From Streptomyces sp. NBC_00557 (GTDB lineage: Bacteria; Actinomycetota; Actinomycetes; Streptomycetales; Streptomycetaceae), in assembly GCF_036345995.1 (NCBI RefSeq), contig NZ_CP107796.1:5580001-5644000 (forward strand): a stretch of 64,000 nucleotides of DNA. Reading direction: 5' to 3'. A program made the position numbers and the translations under genes. Below the pieces are notes generated by a model. It made no database searches and had not been told where the DNA came from. It saw nothing but the letters and a program-made list of their open reading frames with translations. Every line of letters starts with the position of its first letter. Positions within the stretch are counted from its first letter, which is position 1. Shown here piece by piece: positions 53,879 to 63,299 of the stretch.

Positions 53879-54736
53879 ATGACTCTCTCGGTCTCCACGG
53901 GTCAGGCTGTTGATCTACGGGTGCAGCCGGTTGACGAGGTTCTTGATCGCGTCGAGCGGTCTCTGCAAGTGCGCTTGCTCCCGAATACGGTCGTGCGCAA
54001 GCGCCGGTCTGTGGGAGCCCGAACGGAGCGTGATACCTGGGTTCGGGTCGAGCGACGCTTGCTCGACAAGGTCACTAGCCAAGGATGGAACGGCACCGAG
54101 TGTGCTGCTTGCTTGGAAGGTGTTGCCCAGCCGGCATGGCAGGGATGTGTGGTCTGGCGGGACGCGAACGGGCCGGTGCTGTGGCGGGCAGACGAAACGG
54201 ACCTCCTGCCTGGGCCTCCTGTCGGAAACGCCATCTTGAGTCGAGCCCCGGGACTGTCGGACGAGTGGTGGGAGGCGTTGAACGCCTCGCTGGGCGCGCT
54301 GGCATCGCACAAGACGAGCCGGGTCGCCACACCGGACACCGTCACCATCACCCAGGCTCTTGTCACCGAGTCCATTCGCGGTGTCTTCTCCGGCGACTTT
54401 GATACGACCGTCGAGCGGTGGATGCCGGCCCACGCGGACTTGAACTGGGCCAACGTGACCGCTCCGGTGTTCAGCCTTTTCGACTGGGAGGACTGGGGTA
54501 ACGCACCGCTGGGGCTGGACTCCGCCTCACTGTGGGCGAGTTCCCTTGCTGTCCCGGCTCTGGCCGATCGCGTATGGCACGAGCGCCGGTCCGACTTCGA
54601 GAGCCGCGACGGCAAACTGATGACGTTGTTCGTCTGCTCGAAGATCCTCGGACCGTATGCGCATCCGGAGGACCCTCGGCTGGAGCCCGCGCGGCGCATG
54701 GCCGAGCAGGTTATCGACGAGCTTCAGGGAGGCTGA
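53879..54736 (+). CDS. APH-like kinase
   Basis: 285 residues, ATG at 53879. The aminoglycoside-phosphotransferase/choline-kinase catalytic signature is clear: AHADLNWANVTAP (Brenner motif HxDxxxxN) followed by SLFDWEDWGNAPLGLD, the metal-binding Asp. The N-terminal lobe is diverged. It would phosphorylate a small molecule or an antibiotic. Converges on the aldo/keto reductase gene with a 13-base overlap. Confidence 0.78.
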   Translation: MTLSVSTGQAVDLRVQPVDEVLDRVERSLQVRLLPNTVVRKRRSVGARTERDTWVRVERRLLDKVTSQGWNGTECAACLEGVAQPAWQGCVVWRDANGPVLWRADETDLLPGPPVGNAILSRAPGLSDEWWEALNASLGALASHKTSRVATPDTVTITQALVTESIRGVFSGDFDTTVERWMPAHADLNWANVTAPVFSLFDWEDWGNAPLGLDSASLWASSLAVPALADRVWHERRSDFESRDGKLMTLFVCSKILGPYAHPEDPRLEPARRMAEQVIDELQGG

Positions 54737-55581
54737 CTGCGCGAGCGGTCTCGAAGGAGACTTCGATACTCCTGGACGGTCCGCTCCTCCACCTCGCTCG
54801 CCAAGGCATCGACGAGTTGGCCCAGATGGGCGGGTTCATCGGTGCCCACGGCTACGGAGCAGGCGCCGGGGAGGTGATAGGCGGCCCGGAAGGCCGCCTG
54901 CACGGGGGAGCGGCGGCTGCTGTCCCGGAGGAAGACGCGTGGGTCGATCCTGCCCCACACCGAGGCGCTGGTGCTGCCTCCGAAAGGACTCATCCCCCAC
55001 ACCTCGCCGCCACCCAGGTCCCACGCCTCGATGAGGGCATCGGCAGCATCCAGCGTTCTGGTTCCGACAAGCAAACCGGCGCGGACCATGAGGACCGATG
55101 GCGTCGGCGCGGTCGTGTCGATCAGGCTCAGCATGGGTGACGGGTCCCAGGACGCGACGCCCCAGGCGGCGCACAGCCCTTTCGCTGTGGCGTCGTCAAG
55201 GGCGGTGCACGCCTGTGCCAGCACGTCCTGTTTTTCGGAGGCGGCTTCGCGGAGCGAATGTTCCGGGTTGTGCAGGAAAACCACGTCCGGCTCCCGTCCA
55301 AGGTCGACGGCCGCCTGTTCCACAGCCGCGTGCAGCCGTACGGGATCCAGGGAGTGCTCCACTCCGCCCGGCCCCGGGAAGTAACCGACCTTCGTGGAGA
55401 CCGTGAACTTCGGCAGCAGGTCACCGGCTGTCCGCGCCAGAACGCGATGTGAGCAGAAACCGAGGTAGTTGGTGCTGGTGTCGAGCGCGGTCACACCGAG
55501 GTCCAGCGCCCCGGTCAGGAGACGGCGTTCATGACGAGACCGGTGTAGCCCGAGGACAACTCGGGGGTCAGCACCGCGCAT
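54724..55581 (-). CDS. aldo/keto reductase
   Basis: 285 residues, NAD(P)H-dependent oxidoreductase. LDLGVTALDTSTNYLGFCSH holds the conserved Asp and Tyr, and FLHNPEHSLREAASEKQDVL and CAAWGVASWDPSPMLSLIDT follow the barrel pattern. I chose the ATG at 55581 because GAAGGAGGAG lies directly upstream, even though it then overlaps the JmjC gene by 67 bases. The overlap means tight co-expression with that oxygenase. Confidence 0.82.
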   Translation of the reverse strand: MRGADPRVVLGLHRSRHERRLLTGALDLGVTALDTSTNYLGFCSHRVLARTAGDLLPKFTVSTKVGYFPGPGGVEHSLDPVRLHAAVEQAAVDLGREPDVVFLHNPEHSLREAASEKQDVLAQACTALDDATAKGLCAAWGVASWDPSPMLSLIDTTAPTPSVLMVRAGLLVGTRTLDAADALIEAWDLGGGEVWGMSPFGGSTSASVWGRIDPRVFLRDSSRRSPVQAAFRAAYHLPGACSVAVGTDEPAHLGQLVDALASEVEERTVQEYRSLLRDRSRSQPP

Positions 55582-56711
55582 AGCTCCTCCTTCACCAGAA
55601 TTTCGGCGACCTCCGTGACTTCGGCACCGACGACGGCCGTGGCCCTCTCCAGCGCGACCGGATTGCCGCTCAGCAGCAGACGCAGCGCGGGCAGGGCCTT
55701 GGCTGCGAGGGTGAGCTTCTTCCCCGACGCCACGATGTCGACCGTTTCCCCGCTTTCCTGGATCCGGGGAGGGAAGTGCGTGGTGCACACCACGGCGTCG
55801 AGCGGCCCGAGGATGTCGAGGAACGGCACATGCCGAGGCAGCGTCGTCGCCTGCTCGTACGCGGCCAGGAAGTCGGCCGGCGGGCGTTCGCCAATCAGCT
55901 GGGCGGCAGCGGCGGTCAGGGCTTCGCCATCGGCTTCGTGCCAGCGGTCCAGGTCGTGACGGAAGGTCTCGCGCTCGCGGCACCAGTCGGCCAGCCACGC
56001 GAGCCAGCTCGCTCCCGTGCGCTTGGTGATGCCGAACGTGACGTGAAGGCTTTTGCCGGAGCCGCTGCCGGTCCGTGTTGCCTGGTGCCAGTGGCCTCGG
56101 GGAATGTGCATGACGTCGCCGGTCCGCATGACGCCGGACCAGATGATCTCGTCGCTGGGAGTGTTGTTGGGGTCGGAGTCCCGGTACATCGGGACTTTGC
56201 GGGAGGACGCGCGCACCTCCCACTCCTTCTCACCCGCGAGTTGGACGATCACCACATCGTGGTCATCCCAGTGCAGGGGGAAGCCTGCGGCGTCGTTCGT
56301 CGTCAGGTACGCGTTGACCTGTACTCGCTCGTGGGACCACCACTGCAGGGCCCGGCACGCGACCTCCATCGTCGGGTCGAAGACGTTGGCCTGGTCCAGG
56401 ATGAGCGTCGCGCCCTCCCGCAGGAGCCTGCCCAGGCTACGCATGTTGACCATGGGGATGCTTTGGCCGCGGGGGCTGACGCTGTCGGTGTAGTAGATGG
56501 CCGGGTGGACCTCCTGGCCCTTTTGGAAGCATCGGAACTGCGGGCGGTTCAGGCTTCTGCGCATCGCTATGTCGAGCAGGCGGTTCGGAGTCATGATGCG
56601 GGAGACGAGCGCGGGGGCGTCCATGCTCCCGCGTACGAAGTTCTTGCCCAGCTCCTCGGCTCCGCTCCAACCGAGTGCTGTCTCGATGGCGTGGATCAGT
56701 TGGTGTTCCAT
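55515..56711 (-). CDS. JmjC/cupin-type 2-oxoglutarate oxygenase
   Basis: 398 residues, ATG at 56711 with GGAGG upstream. The double-stranded beta helix is shown by FPLHWDDHDVVIVQLAGEKE (the H-x-D iron ligands), WEVRASSRKVPMY and GDVMHIPRGHWHQATRTG (distal His). This is the ROXA-like ribosomal-oxygenase family, which hydroxylates residues in proteins or peptides. A C-terminal ~130-residue winged-helix-type region follows. A 55-residue peptide gene lies 90 bases upstream in the same direction, which makes that peptide a candidate substrate. Confidence 0.8.
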   Translation of the reverse strand: MEHQLIHAIETALGWSGAEELGKNFVRGSMDAPALVSRIMTPNRLLDIAMRRSLNRPQFRCFQKGQEVHPAIYYTDSVSPRGQSIPMVNMRSLGRLLREGATLILDQANVFDPTMEVACRALQWWSHERVQVNAYLTTNDAAGFPLHWDDHDVVIVQLAGEKEWEVRASSRKVPMYRDSDPNNTPSDEIIWSGVMRTGDVMHIPRGHWHQATRTGSGSGKSLHVTFGITKRTGASWLAWLADWCRERETFRHDLDRWHEADGEALTAAAAQLIGERPPADFLAAYEQATTLPRHVPFLDILGPLDAVVCTTHFPPRIQESGETVDIVASGKKLTLAAKALPALRLLLSGNPVALERATAVVGAEVTEVAEILVKEELCAVLTPELSSGYTGLVMNAVS

Positions 56712-56801
56712 CGCTGCGTCCTCCACGGGTTCGACCAGGTGATTCGGACACGGTGGGGCCGGCACAGCCGATGGCGCCGGCCCCAGCCGCTTGGTGCCTG
56801 C

Positions 56802-56969
56802 CTACTCGCTGTCGTGCAGGTTGCCGTCGCCGCCCGGCCACGGCGCGTCGCCGGAACTCCCGGCGTTGTCCGATCGGAGGCTGTCGTACCGGTCGTGCAC
56901 GGCGGTCAGCTCTTCGACCGCCATCAGCAGGCCGCTACGGGCCGGAGGCGGTGCCGTGCGCTCTTCCAC
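56802..56969 (-). CDS. 55-residue peptide, candidate RiPP precursor
   Basis: GTG start with AAGGAG six bases upstream. The product begins VEERTAPPPARSGLLMAVEE and continues LTAVHDRYDSLRSDNAGSSG with a Gly/Asp-rich end (DAPWPGGDGNLHDSE). It has a helical, leader-like first half and a polar C-terminal half with Trp, His, Asp and Ser that oxygenases or methyltransferases could modify. It is followed by a JmjC oxygenase and an aldo/keto reductase on the same strand. No RiPP family is recognised, so precursor status is an inference from size and neighbours. Confidence 0.5.
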   Translation of the reverse strand: MEERTAPPPARSGLLMAVEELTAVHDRYDSLRSDNAGSSGDAPWPGGDGNLHDSE

Positions 56970-57145
56970 CTCGTGCTCCTTCCTCTTCGGGTCTCCAGCC
57001 GGGGATCCGGCGGGAGGTCATGGCCGCCTCACGGCCGTGGGAGAGATGGATTTCCGTGAGGCGGCGGTCATTGGGGTTGCACGGTGAGTCGCAGCGCGAA
57101 ACATGAGGCCAGAAAGCGGAGTTGTTCGCAATGCGTGCCGTTCCA

Positions 57146-57637
57146 TCACGCGACTGCAAGGGTGAGCGACTCGGGCTCGGCTACGACCCCGCGCTTCGGC
57201 CGGAGCGTGAACAACCTGCGCAGAACGGCGGCTCGCGTAGCGGGCGCTGTCATGGGAAGCGTGATCTCCGCCCATACGCGCTTCCCGCCTTCGGAGGGCT
57301 CCCAGGCACACCGCGAGGCAAGGAGATCGACCAGTGCCAGGCCGCGACCGTTCTCGTCATCGTCCTGCGGACAACTCAGTTGGGGGGCGGAGGAATTGCC
57401 GTCGAGGACGTCGATCACCAAGCGACCGGGCCGGTGATACAGGGCGACGGTGACGGGCCCCTCGCCATGGACGACGGCGTTGGTGATGAGCTCGGAGGCG
57501 ACAAGGCGGATAGCGTCGGCTGTCTCGTTGTCCATCGGCACGCCCCACGTACGTACCTTGTGGACGACCTCGCGCCGGGCGAGAGGCACGTTCCTTTCCG
57601 TACCCGCGAGGACGAACTGATGGACGAGCGTGGTCAT
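57146..57637 (-). CDS. anti-sigma-type ATP-binding protein (HATPase)
   Basis: 163 residues, ATG at 57637. Histidine-kinase-like ATPase domain alone: IRLVASELITNAVVHGEGPV (N box) and DENGRGLALVDLLASRCAWE (G box). RsbW/SpoIIAB-like proteins act as switch kinases or anti-sigma factors. In Streptomyces they often sit beside an XRE regulator as a conservon-like pair, and one lies 250 bases away, divergent. Bases 56970-57145 hold no gene I can support. Confidence 0.8.
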   Translation of the reverse strand: MTTLVHQFVLAGTERNVPLARREVVHKVRTWGVPMDNETADAIRLVASELITNAVVHGEGPVTVALYHRPGRLVIDVLDGNSSAPQLSCPQDDDENGRGLALVDLLASRCAWEPSEGGKRVWAEITLPMTAPATRAAVLRRLFTLRPKRGVVAEPESLTLAVA

Positions 57638-57889
57638 GGCGGACGCCTCCGATGAGCTGGAGAGCGGCTCCGTTCCCGACGGGGAAACGGGGACGGAGCC
57701 GCCGATCTGAGGAGCCGTTCCGGGAGCGGACGCTCTATGCGTGCCTGTGGACGGCTGATAGTCAGTCAACGGCGCTGGGCCGCACGGCGGAACGTTTCTA
57801 GGGGGTTTCTCGTGGGGACGCCCTCCCCGTACGCGGACACGCGAAGTAACCTCCCCAATACGCCGTGAGGGGATGACGGGAGTGATGAC

Positions 57890-59233
57890 GTGCCTGGTGA
57901 GCCGTTGGCAGTCCACCCGCTGAGCTTCCTCCGCCAGATGCGCGGATGGGGGAAGGCAGAGTTCGCCCGACTCATGCAGGCGCACGGCAGGTCACTCGGA
58001 ATCCCGCTCGCGACCAACCGGACGACCGTGTGGAAGTGGGAGCAAGGACAGGAGCCGGACGCGGACGCTCAGCGCGTGCTAGCCGACTTGCTGTGTGTTC
58101 CGTACGAGCAGGTGCGGGAAGAGGGGTGGCCCCGGTGGCTTCCGGTATGGGAGGTGACGGGTCTCACCGTACCGTGGACCGAGGCCGGTACCGTTGAGGC
58201 GTTGTCCGAACTTGTGGGGAGTGGCCGCATGGACCGCCGGGGCTTTCTCACCATCACCGGCGCCGCCCTGACAGGGCTCGCGGCGAGCTGGGTGGACGCG
58301 CCCTCTGCTTTCGCCTCGGCTTTTAACGGGGATCAAGTCACGGACACGATGGTTTCGACGATCGAGCAGCGCATCAGCACGCTTCGAACGCTCGACGACC
58401 AGCTCGGAGGCGCCAGGCTCCTGGAGCAGGCACGCGGTGATCTCGCGCTGGTCACCGGTCTCCTGAGCGCAGGCCGGTATACGGACAAGGTGCGCGTCCG
58501 CCTCTACGCTTTGGCGGCCCGGGTGTCGCACCTGACCGGCTGGATGGCCTATGACGCCGGGCTGCGGTCTGCCGGCCAGCGGTACTACGTTGGCGCCCTG
58601 CGGAGTGCCCGTACTGCTGGAGACGACGCCTTCGGCGCGTTCATCCTCGCGGAGATGGGCGTTCACGTCTCAGAGGCCGGACGAACTGCTGAGCGTGTCG
58701 ACCTCATCTCGACCGCCATCGACAACGCCCCTCGAACACTGTCGCCATATACCCAGTCGTTCCTTTACCTGCACAAGGCCGAGGCTCTGTCGCGTGACGG
58801 CGCCCACCGGGAGGCCGGAAGGGCGCTCAACCGCGCCGTGTCTCTCTGGGAGCGCGGCGCGGCGGAGGAGAGCCCGGACTGGCTCGACTGGTTCGGTGAG
58901 GCTCAACTGAAGTCGACCGAGGGCAAGGTTCTGTTGAGGTCGGGGCAGTTAGAGCGCGCGACTGGTTCCCTGGAGACTTCCGTGAAGAGCGCGGCTCCTC
59001 GGGACAAGGCCGTCCGGTCCAGCCGCCTGGCTGAGGCTCGGCTCGCTGGTGGTGACCTGGAGGGGGCGCTGCACGCGGCGAACTACGGTGTTGGGCTCCT
59101 GGAGGACAGTGTCAGCTCCGTAAGGGCTGTGGACCGCTTGAAGGAATTCTCCGCACAGCTGGAACCGCGCAGATCCGTCCCCTCTGTCCGCGAGTTTCGG
59201 GAGCGACTTCAGGCGCTGCCTGTCGCAGTGTGA
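57890..59233 (+). CDS. XRE-family regulator with TPR-like sensor domain
   Basis: 447 residues, GTG start. The helix-turn-helix spans about residues 12-70 (LRQMRGWGKAEFARLMQAHG, then TVWKWEQGQEPDADAQRVLA). A twin-arginine-like stretch (MDRRGFLTITGAALTGLAAS, about residue 113) lies mid-protein, which is odd and probably a short hydrophobic linker and not an export signal. The last 300 residues are TPR-like repeats. Large XRE-TPR regulators of this kind control secondary metabolism or development in Streptomyces. Confidence 0.8.
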   Translation: MPGEPLAVHPLSFLRQMRGWGKAEFARLMQAHGRSLGIPLATNRTTVWKWEQGQEPDADAQRVLADLLCVPYEQVREEGWPRWLPVWEVTGLTVPWTEAGTVEALSELVGSGRMDRRGFLTITGAALTGLAASWVDAPSAFASAFNGDQVTDTMVSTIEQRISTLRTLDDQLGGARLLEQARGDLALVTGLLSAGRYTDKVRVRLYALAARVSHLTGWMAYDAGLRSAGQRYYVGALRSARTAGDDAFGAFILAEMGVHVSEAGRTAERVDLISTAIDNAPRTLSPYTQSFLYLHKAEALSRDGAHREAGRALNRAVSLWERGAAEESPDWLDWFGEAQLKSTEGKVLLRSGQLERATGSLETSVKSAAPRDKAVRSSRLAEARLAGGDLEGALHAANYGVGLLEDSVSSVRAVDRLKEFSAQLEPRRSVPSVREFRERLQALPVAV

Positions 59234-59306
59234 AACTCACCGTATCGGACGCCGAGGGCGGGCCCGCCCGGCCGGAGTGGTCGGTGCAAATGCCAGGATG
59301 GACGGC

Positions 59307-60479
59307 ATGACGAGGATCGACGGTGAGGTCGCTGCTGGGTTCGAACCGGTGCGTGAGGCGTTCGCGGCGAACTTCTCTCAGCACGGGGACATCGGCGCGG
59401 CGGTGTGCGTGTACCAGTACGGCCGGCCGGTGGTGGACCTGTGGGGCGGCGTCGCAGCCCCGGAGACCGGCCGGGCGTGGACACGGGACACGCTGCAGCT
59501 CGTCTACTCGGCCACCAAGGGGGCGACCGCGACCGCGGCGCACATGCTAGCCGAGCGTGGCGCGCTGGACTTGGACGCGCCGGTGGCGAAGTACTGGCCG
59601 GAGTTCGCCGCGAACGGCAAGGCGGACATCCCGGTGCGCTGGCTGTTGTCCCACCAGGCGGGCTTGATCGCGCTAGACGAGCCGGTACCGCTGAACGAGG
59701 CGTTGAGCTGGGCTCCGATGGCGGCCGCACTGGCCGCGCAGCGTCCCTTGTGGACTCCAGGTACCGCACACGGGTATCACGGTCGGACCTGGGGCTGGCT
59801 TGTCGGCGAGGTGATCCGCCGAGTGTCCGGCCGGACGCCGGGCCGCTTCTTCGCCGACGAGATCGCCGTCCCCCTCGGCCTGGACTTCTTCATCGGATTG
59901 CCAGCGGATGACCGCGACCGGGTCAGTCGCATGGTGTACAAGCGACCGGACGTCGACCTCACCACTGTGCCCGTCGAGTCGATTCCCGAGGAACTCCGCG
60001 AACTGGTGGCCGCCTGGCGCGACCCGAACTCATTCAGCAACAGGGCGTACGCGGTCACCGACCCGGCCGAGATCGACTTCGATTCGCCCGAGGTGCAGGC
60101 TGCTGAACTCCCGGGCTCTAACGGCATCGGCACCGCACGCGGACTGGCGCGCATGTACGCTGCGCTGATCGGCGAGGTGGACGGGATGCGCCTGCTCTCA
60201 CCGGAAACCGTCGCATCGGCGACCAAGGAGCAGGCCAGCGGGACGGACCAAGTGATGGTAGTACCAAGCCGATTCAGCTCCGGATACATGCTGCCCACAG
60301 AGGCCAACCCCATGACAGGTCCGAACGCCTTCGGACACACCGGCCGAGGCGGCTCACTCGGCTTCGCCGACCCGGAGCACGGCGTCGCCTTCGGCTACGT
60401 CATGAACCACATCATCGGTGGCCCCCACGATGTGCGCGCGACGTTGCTGGTCGATGCGGTGCGAAGGTCGCTGGGATAA
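59307..60479 (+). CDS. serine hydrolase, beta-lactamase/esterase family
   Basis: About 390 residues. The nucleophile motif is YSATKGATATAAHMLAERG (S-A-T-K). YHGRTWGWLVGEVIRRVSG carries the Tyr-type second motif, and AFGHTGRGGSLGFADPEHG is the third. This is the class-C-like EstB/penicillin-binding-protein group, usually cytoplasmic esterases in Streptomyces; no signal peptide is seen. The start is uncertain between ATG 59307 and 59298. Confidence 0.85.
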   Translation: MTRIDGEVAAGFEPVREAFAANFSQHGDIGAAVCVYQYGRPVVDLWGGVAAPETGRAWTRDTLQLVYSATKGATATAAHMLAERGALDLDAPVAKYWPEFAANGKADIPVRWLLSHQAGLIALDEPVPLNEALSWAPMAAALAAQRPLWTPGTAHGYHGRTWGWLVGEVIRRVSGRTPGRFFADEIAVPLGLDFFIGLPADDRDRVSRMVYKRPDVDLTTVPVESIPEELRELVAAWRDPNSFSNRAYAVTDPAEIDFDSPEVQAAELPGSNGIGTARGLARMYAALIGEVDGMRLLSPETVASATKEQASGTDQVMVVPSRFSSGYMLPTEANPMTGPNAFGHTGRGGSLGFADPEHGVAFGYVMNHIIGGPHDVRATLLVDAVRRSLG

Positions 60480-60553
60480 CCGATCCTCGGGGTAAAGGCA
60501 TGAGCTCCGGGCGGCAGCCCGGGCGTTGCGTTAGTCACCGAAGGGTTTCTCGA

Positions 60554-60583
60554 TTGCGGACGCGATCGCGGTGTCCGTATCCT
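60554..60583 (+). promoter_or_regulatory. promoter of the serS T-box transcript
   Basis: TTGCGG and TATCCT with an 18-base spacer. The same arrangement occurs before the second T-box (TTGCGT, 18 bases, TATCCT), including the preceding TTTCTCGA, so the element is conserved by duplication and selection. Confidence 0.7.
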
Positions 60584-60590
60584 TCCCGGC

Positions 60591-60841
60591 AACGCGTTGA
60601 CGGAGACGAGTAGCCCGGGATCACGCGAGCCGGAGAGAGCTGCTGGCAGCTGGGAAGGCAGCCTCGCGTCCCAGGGTGAATCCCCTCCCGAGTGCGGGGA
60701 GGAACGGCCTCATGGCAGGTCCAATGCCCCGCCGGTTGGCCCCCGTGACAGGGTCTGAAAGAGGCCACCACTCGGTGGTGGCGAAGGCGCGGTGGCACCG
60801 CGAGTTGCCCCTTCTCGCCCGCGCTCCCAAGGGATCACGTC
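60591..60841 (+). ncRNA. T-box riboswitch, serine specific (specifier TCC)
   Basis: Leader with the classic T-box GGTGGCACCGCG at 60791-60802. The specifier region GTGAATCCCCTCCCGAG holds TCC (Ser) at 60681-60683. Just before the T-box is a perfect 8-bp hairpin GCCACCAC/GTGGTGGC (60764-60782). The UGGC of the T-box would pair with a GCCA end, fitting a G discriminator as on tRNA-Ser. The segment after the T-box contains AAGGGA, the ribosome site of the next gene, so control is probably at translation, as in other actinobacterial T-boxes. Uncharged tRNA-Ser would turn the synthetase on. Confidence 0.85.
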
Positions 60842-62158
60842 ATGATGACTGATCGAATGGAGCACGGCACGATGATCGATGTCACCCTGATTCGCCAGAA
60901 TCCAGCACATGTCGAGCAGGCGTTGGCCAAGCGAGCGGTCTACGTGGACCTCGATGAGTTTCTTCGCGTGGACGACGACTATCGGCAGGTGCGGGCTGAG
61001 GTGGAGCGCCTTCGTGGGGAGCGCAAAAGGATCTCGGGCGAGATCGCGAAGCGGCAGCGGGTGGGCGAGGACACGGCAAGTCTGCACGGCGAAGCATCGT
61101 CGGTGGGCGAGCAGCTGACCGCCGTCGAGGCGCGGCTCATCGAACTGGAGCAGGCGCGTCAGGCCTTTCTTGATCCGCTGCCGAACCTTCCCGACGCGGA
61201 CGTGCTGGCCGGCGGCAAGGAGAACAACGAGGTCATTCGTGAAGCCGGCCAGCGTCCGGAGTTCGGTTTCACGCCCAGGGACCATGTGGAGCTCGCTCGG
61301 ACTCTGGGCTTGGTCGACTATGAGCGGGGCACGAAGCTCGGCGGCAGCGGCTTCTGGATCTATCGGGGTGACGGCGCGCTCCTGGAGTGGGCGCTGCTGA
61401 ACCACTTCTTGGAGGCTCATGTGCGGGACGGTTACGAGTTCGTGCTGCCGCCGCACATCCTGACCTTCGCGGCCGGGTACACGGCTGGCCAGTTCCCCAA
61501 GTTCGCCGACGAGGTGTTCGTCCTGGAGCACGGCGAGCAAGGCCCGGAACGGTTCCTGCTGCCTACTGCGGAGACCGCGTTGGTCAATCTCCACCGGGAC
61601 GAGACACTGGCCGAGGCGGAGCTGCCGCGGAAGTACGTCGCCTACACGCCGTGCTACCGCAAGGAGGCCGGCGGCTACCGCACGGCCGAGCGAGGGACCC
61701 TGCGTGGGCACCAGTTCAACAAGGTCGAGCTGTTCCAGTTCACCCGCCCCGACGCCTCGGACGCCGCACACGAGGAGCTTCTCGGCAAGGCAGAGGACTT
61801 GGTGAGGACGCTGAACCTGCACTATCGGATCACGCGACTCGCGGCCGAGGACACCAGCGCATCGATGGCCAAGACGTACGACATCGAAGTGTGGCTTCCG
61901 AGCATCGAGGCGTACGTCGAAGTCAGCTCGGTGTCGAATGCCCGCGACTATCAGGCGAGGCGTGGCAACATCCGCTACCGGCCCCAGCGGGGCAAGTCGA
62001 CGTTCGTCCACACCCTGAACGGCTCGGGTCTGGCCACGAGCAGGCTAGTGCCCGCGCTACTGGAGCAGCACCAGCGGGCCGACGGCACGGTGGAGGTTCC
62101 CGAGGTGCTGCGCAAGTGGATCCCGAGCGGCGTCCTCGCAGCGCGGTCGCCGGCCTGA
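60842..62158 (+). CDS. serS: seryl-tRNA synthetase
   Basis: 438 residues, class II synthetase. The N-terminal coiled-coil arm (LAKRAVYVDLDEFLRVDDDY, then RAEVERLRGERKRISGEIAK) is the tRNA-Ser binding arm. Motif 2 is TPCYRKEAGGYRTAERGTLR and motif 3 LNGSGLATSRLVPALLE. It is placed among accessory genes and under a T-box, so it may be a second, stress- or antibiotic-related copy instead of the housekeeping gene. ATG 60842 is eight bases after AAGGGA; ATGs at 60845, 60857 and 60872 are also in frame. Confidence 0.93.
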   Translation: MMTDRMEHGTMIDVTLIRQNPAHVEQALAKRAVYVDLDEFLRVDDDYRQVRAEVERLRGERKRISGEIAKRQRVGEDTASLHGEASSVGEQLTAVEARLIELEQARQAFLDPLPNLPDADVLAGGKENNEVIREAGQRPEFGFTPRDHVELARTLGLVDYERGTKLGGSGFWIYRGDGALLEWALLNHFLEAHVRDGYEFVLPPHILTFAAGYTAGQFPKFADEVFVLEHGEQGPERFLLPTAETALVNLHRDETLAEAELPRKYVAYTPCYRKEAGGYRTAERGTLRGHQFNKVELFQFTRPDASDAAHEELLGKAEDLVRTLNLHYRITRLAAEDTSASMAKTYDIEVWLPSIEAYVEVSSVSNARDYQARRGNIRYRPQRGKSTFVHTLNGSGLATSRLVPALLEQHQRADGTVEVPEVLRKWIPSGVLAARSPA

Positions 62159-62202
62159 GCAGAGCGGGCTGTCTGTCGACCGCTGAAGGGGTGGGCCTGA
62201 GG

Positions 62203-63186
62203 TCAGAGGGCCCACCCACGTCGGTCGGCCAGCCATCGCAGTGTGACCTCTCCACACCAGGTCTGGTGCTGGCGAATGTGTGGTGACCAGTCTGCTGGGG
62301 GCTGTCCGCCGGAGCTGAGGAAGAACCCTGAGAGGGCGGCGAGTGCCGCGTCGAGTTGCTCGCTGGCGACTCCGCGGGCGGTGGGGTGCCGTACGAACAG
62401 GGACGTGGCATCGTGGCCGTCGGCGTAGGCGGTGGCCAGGAGCAGGACGAGGTCGAACCAGCTCGCCCCCAGGCAGGGCCAATTCCAGTCACAGATCCAC
62501 GCGGCGCCGTACGCGTCGATCAGCACGTTGTCCTGGCGTAGGTCGTGGTGGAGGACGGCATTGCCTGCGACGGCCTGCCGCCATCCGCCTTCCAGGCTGG
62601 CCAGCACGTCCAGCAGGTCGAGCGGCACCCAGGAAGGCAGTGTGCCCGTGGGTGTGCCGCCTCTGGCGAGGGCGCGCCAGTCGGCGAAGTCACCGCCGTC
62701 ACCCACGGGCTTGAGACCCACTTGTTGGAGTGCTGTGGATGGGGTGGAGAGTGCCTCGGCCGTGATCGTGTAGGCATCGAGGGTGGCCGTGAGCTCATCA
62801 GGCTTCCATGGCGAGGCGGGCATCCGTCCACCGGGGACAGCGTCGATGCCGAGAACGACCCATCCGTCGTGCTCCTCAATCCACTGCAGGCGGGGCGCCG
62901 GAATCTCTGCCGGGAGTGCCTGGTTGATCAACGCTTCCCTGCGGTAGGAGTCGGCGACCACGCTGTTGTCCAGGCTGTTGACCGCCTTGACGAACAGAGG
63001 TCCAAGGGCGCCGCGGAGTACTGCGGCGAAGCCGCTGGTAAATCCGCTCCCTGCGCTGCGCCCGGCCTGTACCGAGCCTCCGAGGCGTCGGGTGATGAGC
63101 TGGCGCACATTTTGTGGGAGGTCCTTCCAGTCTGGGCGTACCGCCGTGGCGTTGTACTGAAGGCGTGAGGTGATGACGTCAGGCAT
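62203..63186 (-). CDS. APH-family phosphotransferase
   Basis: 327 residues. Brenner motif in AVLHHDLRQDNVLIDAYGAA (HxDxxxDN type) and the metal Asp in WICDWNWPCLGASWFDLVLL, so the kinase core is intact. EEHDGWVVLGIDAVPGGRMP forms part of the ATP-binding lobe. It would phosphorylate an aminoglycoside-like or other hydroxylated small molecule. It points toward the serS gene and lies between the two synthetase units. The start is not certain (no strong ribosome site; 63234 is an alternative). Confidence 0.85.
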   Translation of the reverse strand: MPDVITSRLQYNATAVRPDWKDLPQNVRQLITRRLGGSVQAGRSAGSGFTSGFAAVLRGALGPLFVKAVNSLDNSVVADSYRREALINQALPAEIPAPRLQWIEEHDGWVVLGIDAVPGGRMPASPWKPDELTATLDAYTITAEALSTPSTALQQVGLKPVGDGGDFADWRALARGGTPTGTLPSWVPLDLLDVLASLEGGWRQAVAGNAVLHHDLRQDNVLIDAYGAAWICDWNWPCLGASWFDLVLLLATAYADGHDATSLFVRHPTARGVASEQLDAALAALSGFFLSSGGQPPADWSPHIRQHQTWCGEVTLRWLADRRGWAL

Positions 63187-63299
63187 GCGGTCAGGATGGC
63201 GGAGTTGTGTTTCCCGGCGCGATGGAATTGTCACGTGGATCCGTGTCCGTCCAAATCGCCGACTGAACCTGTATGCCTCCGGGTGGCGTCATCATCAGG

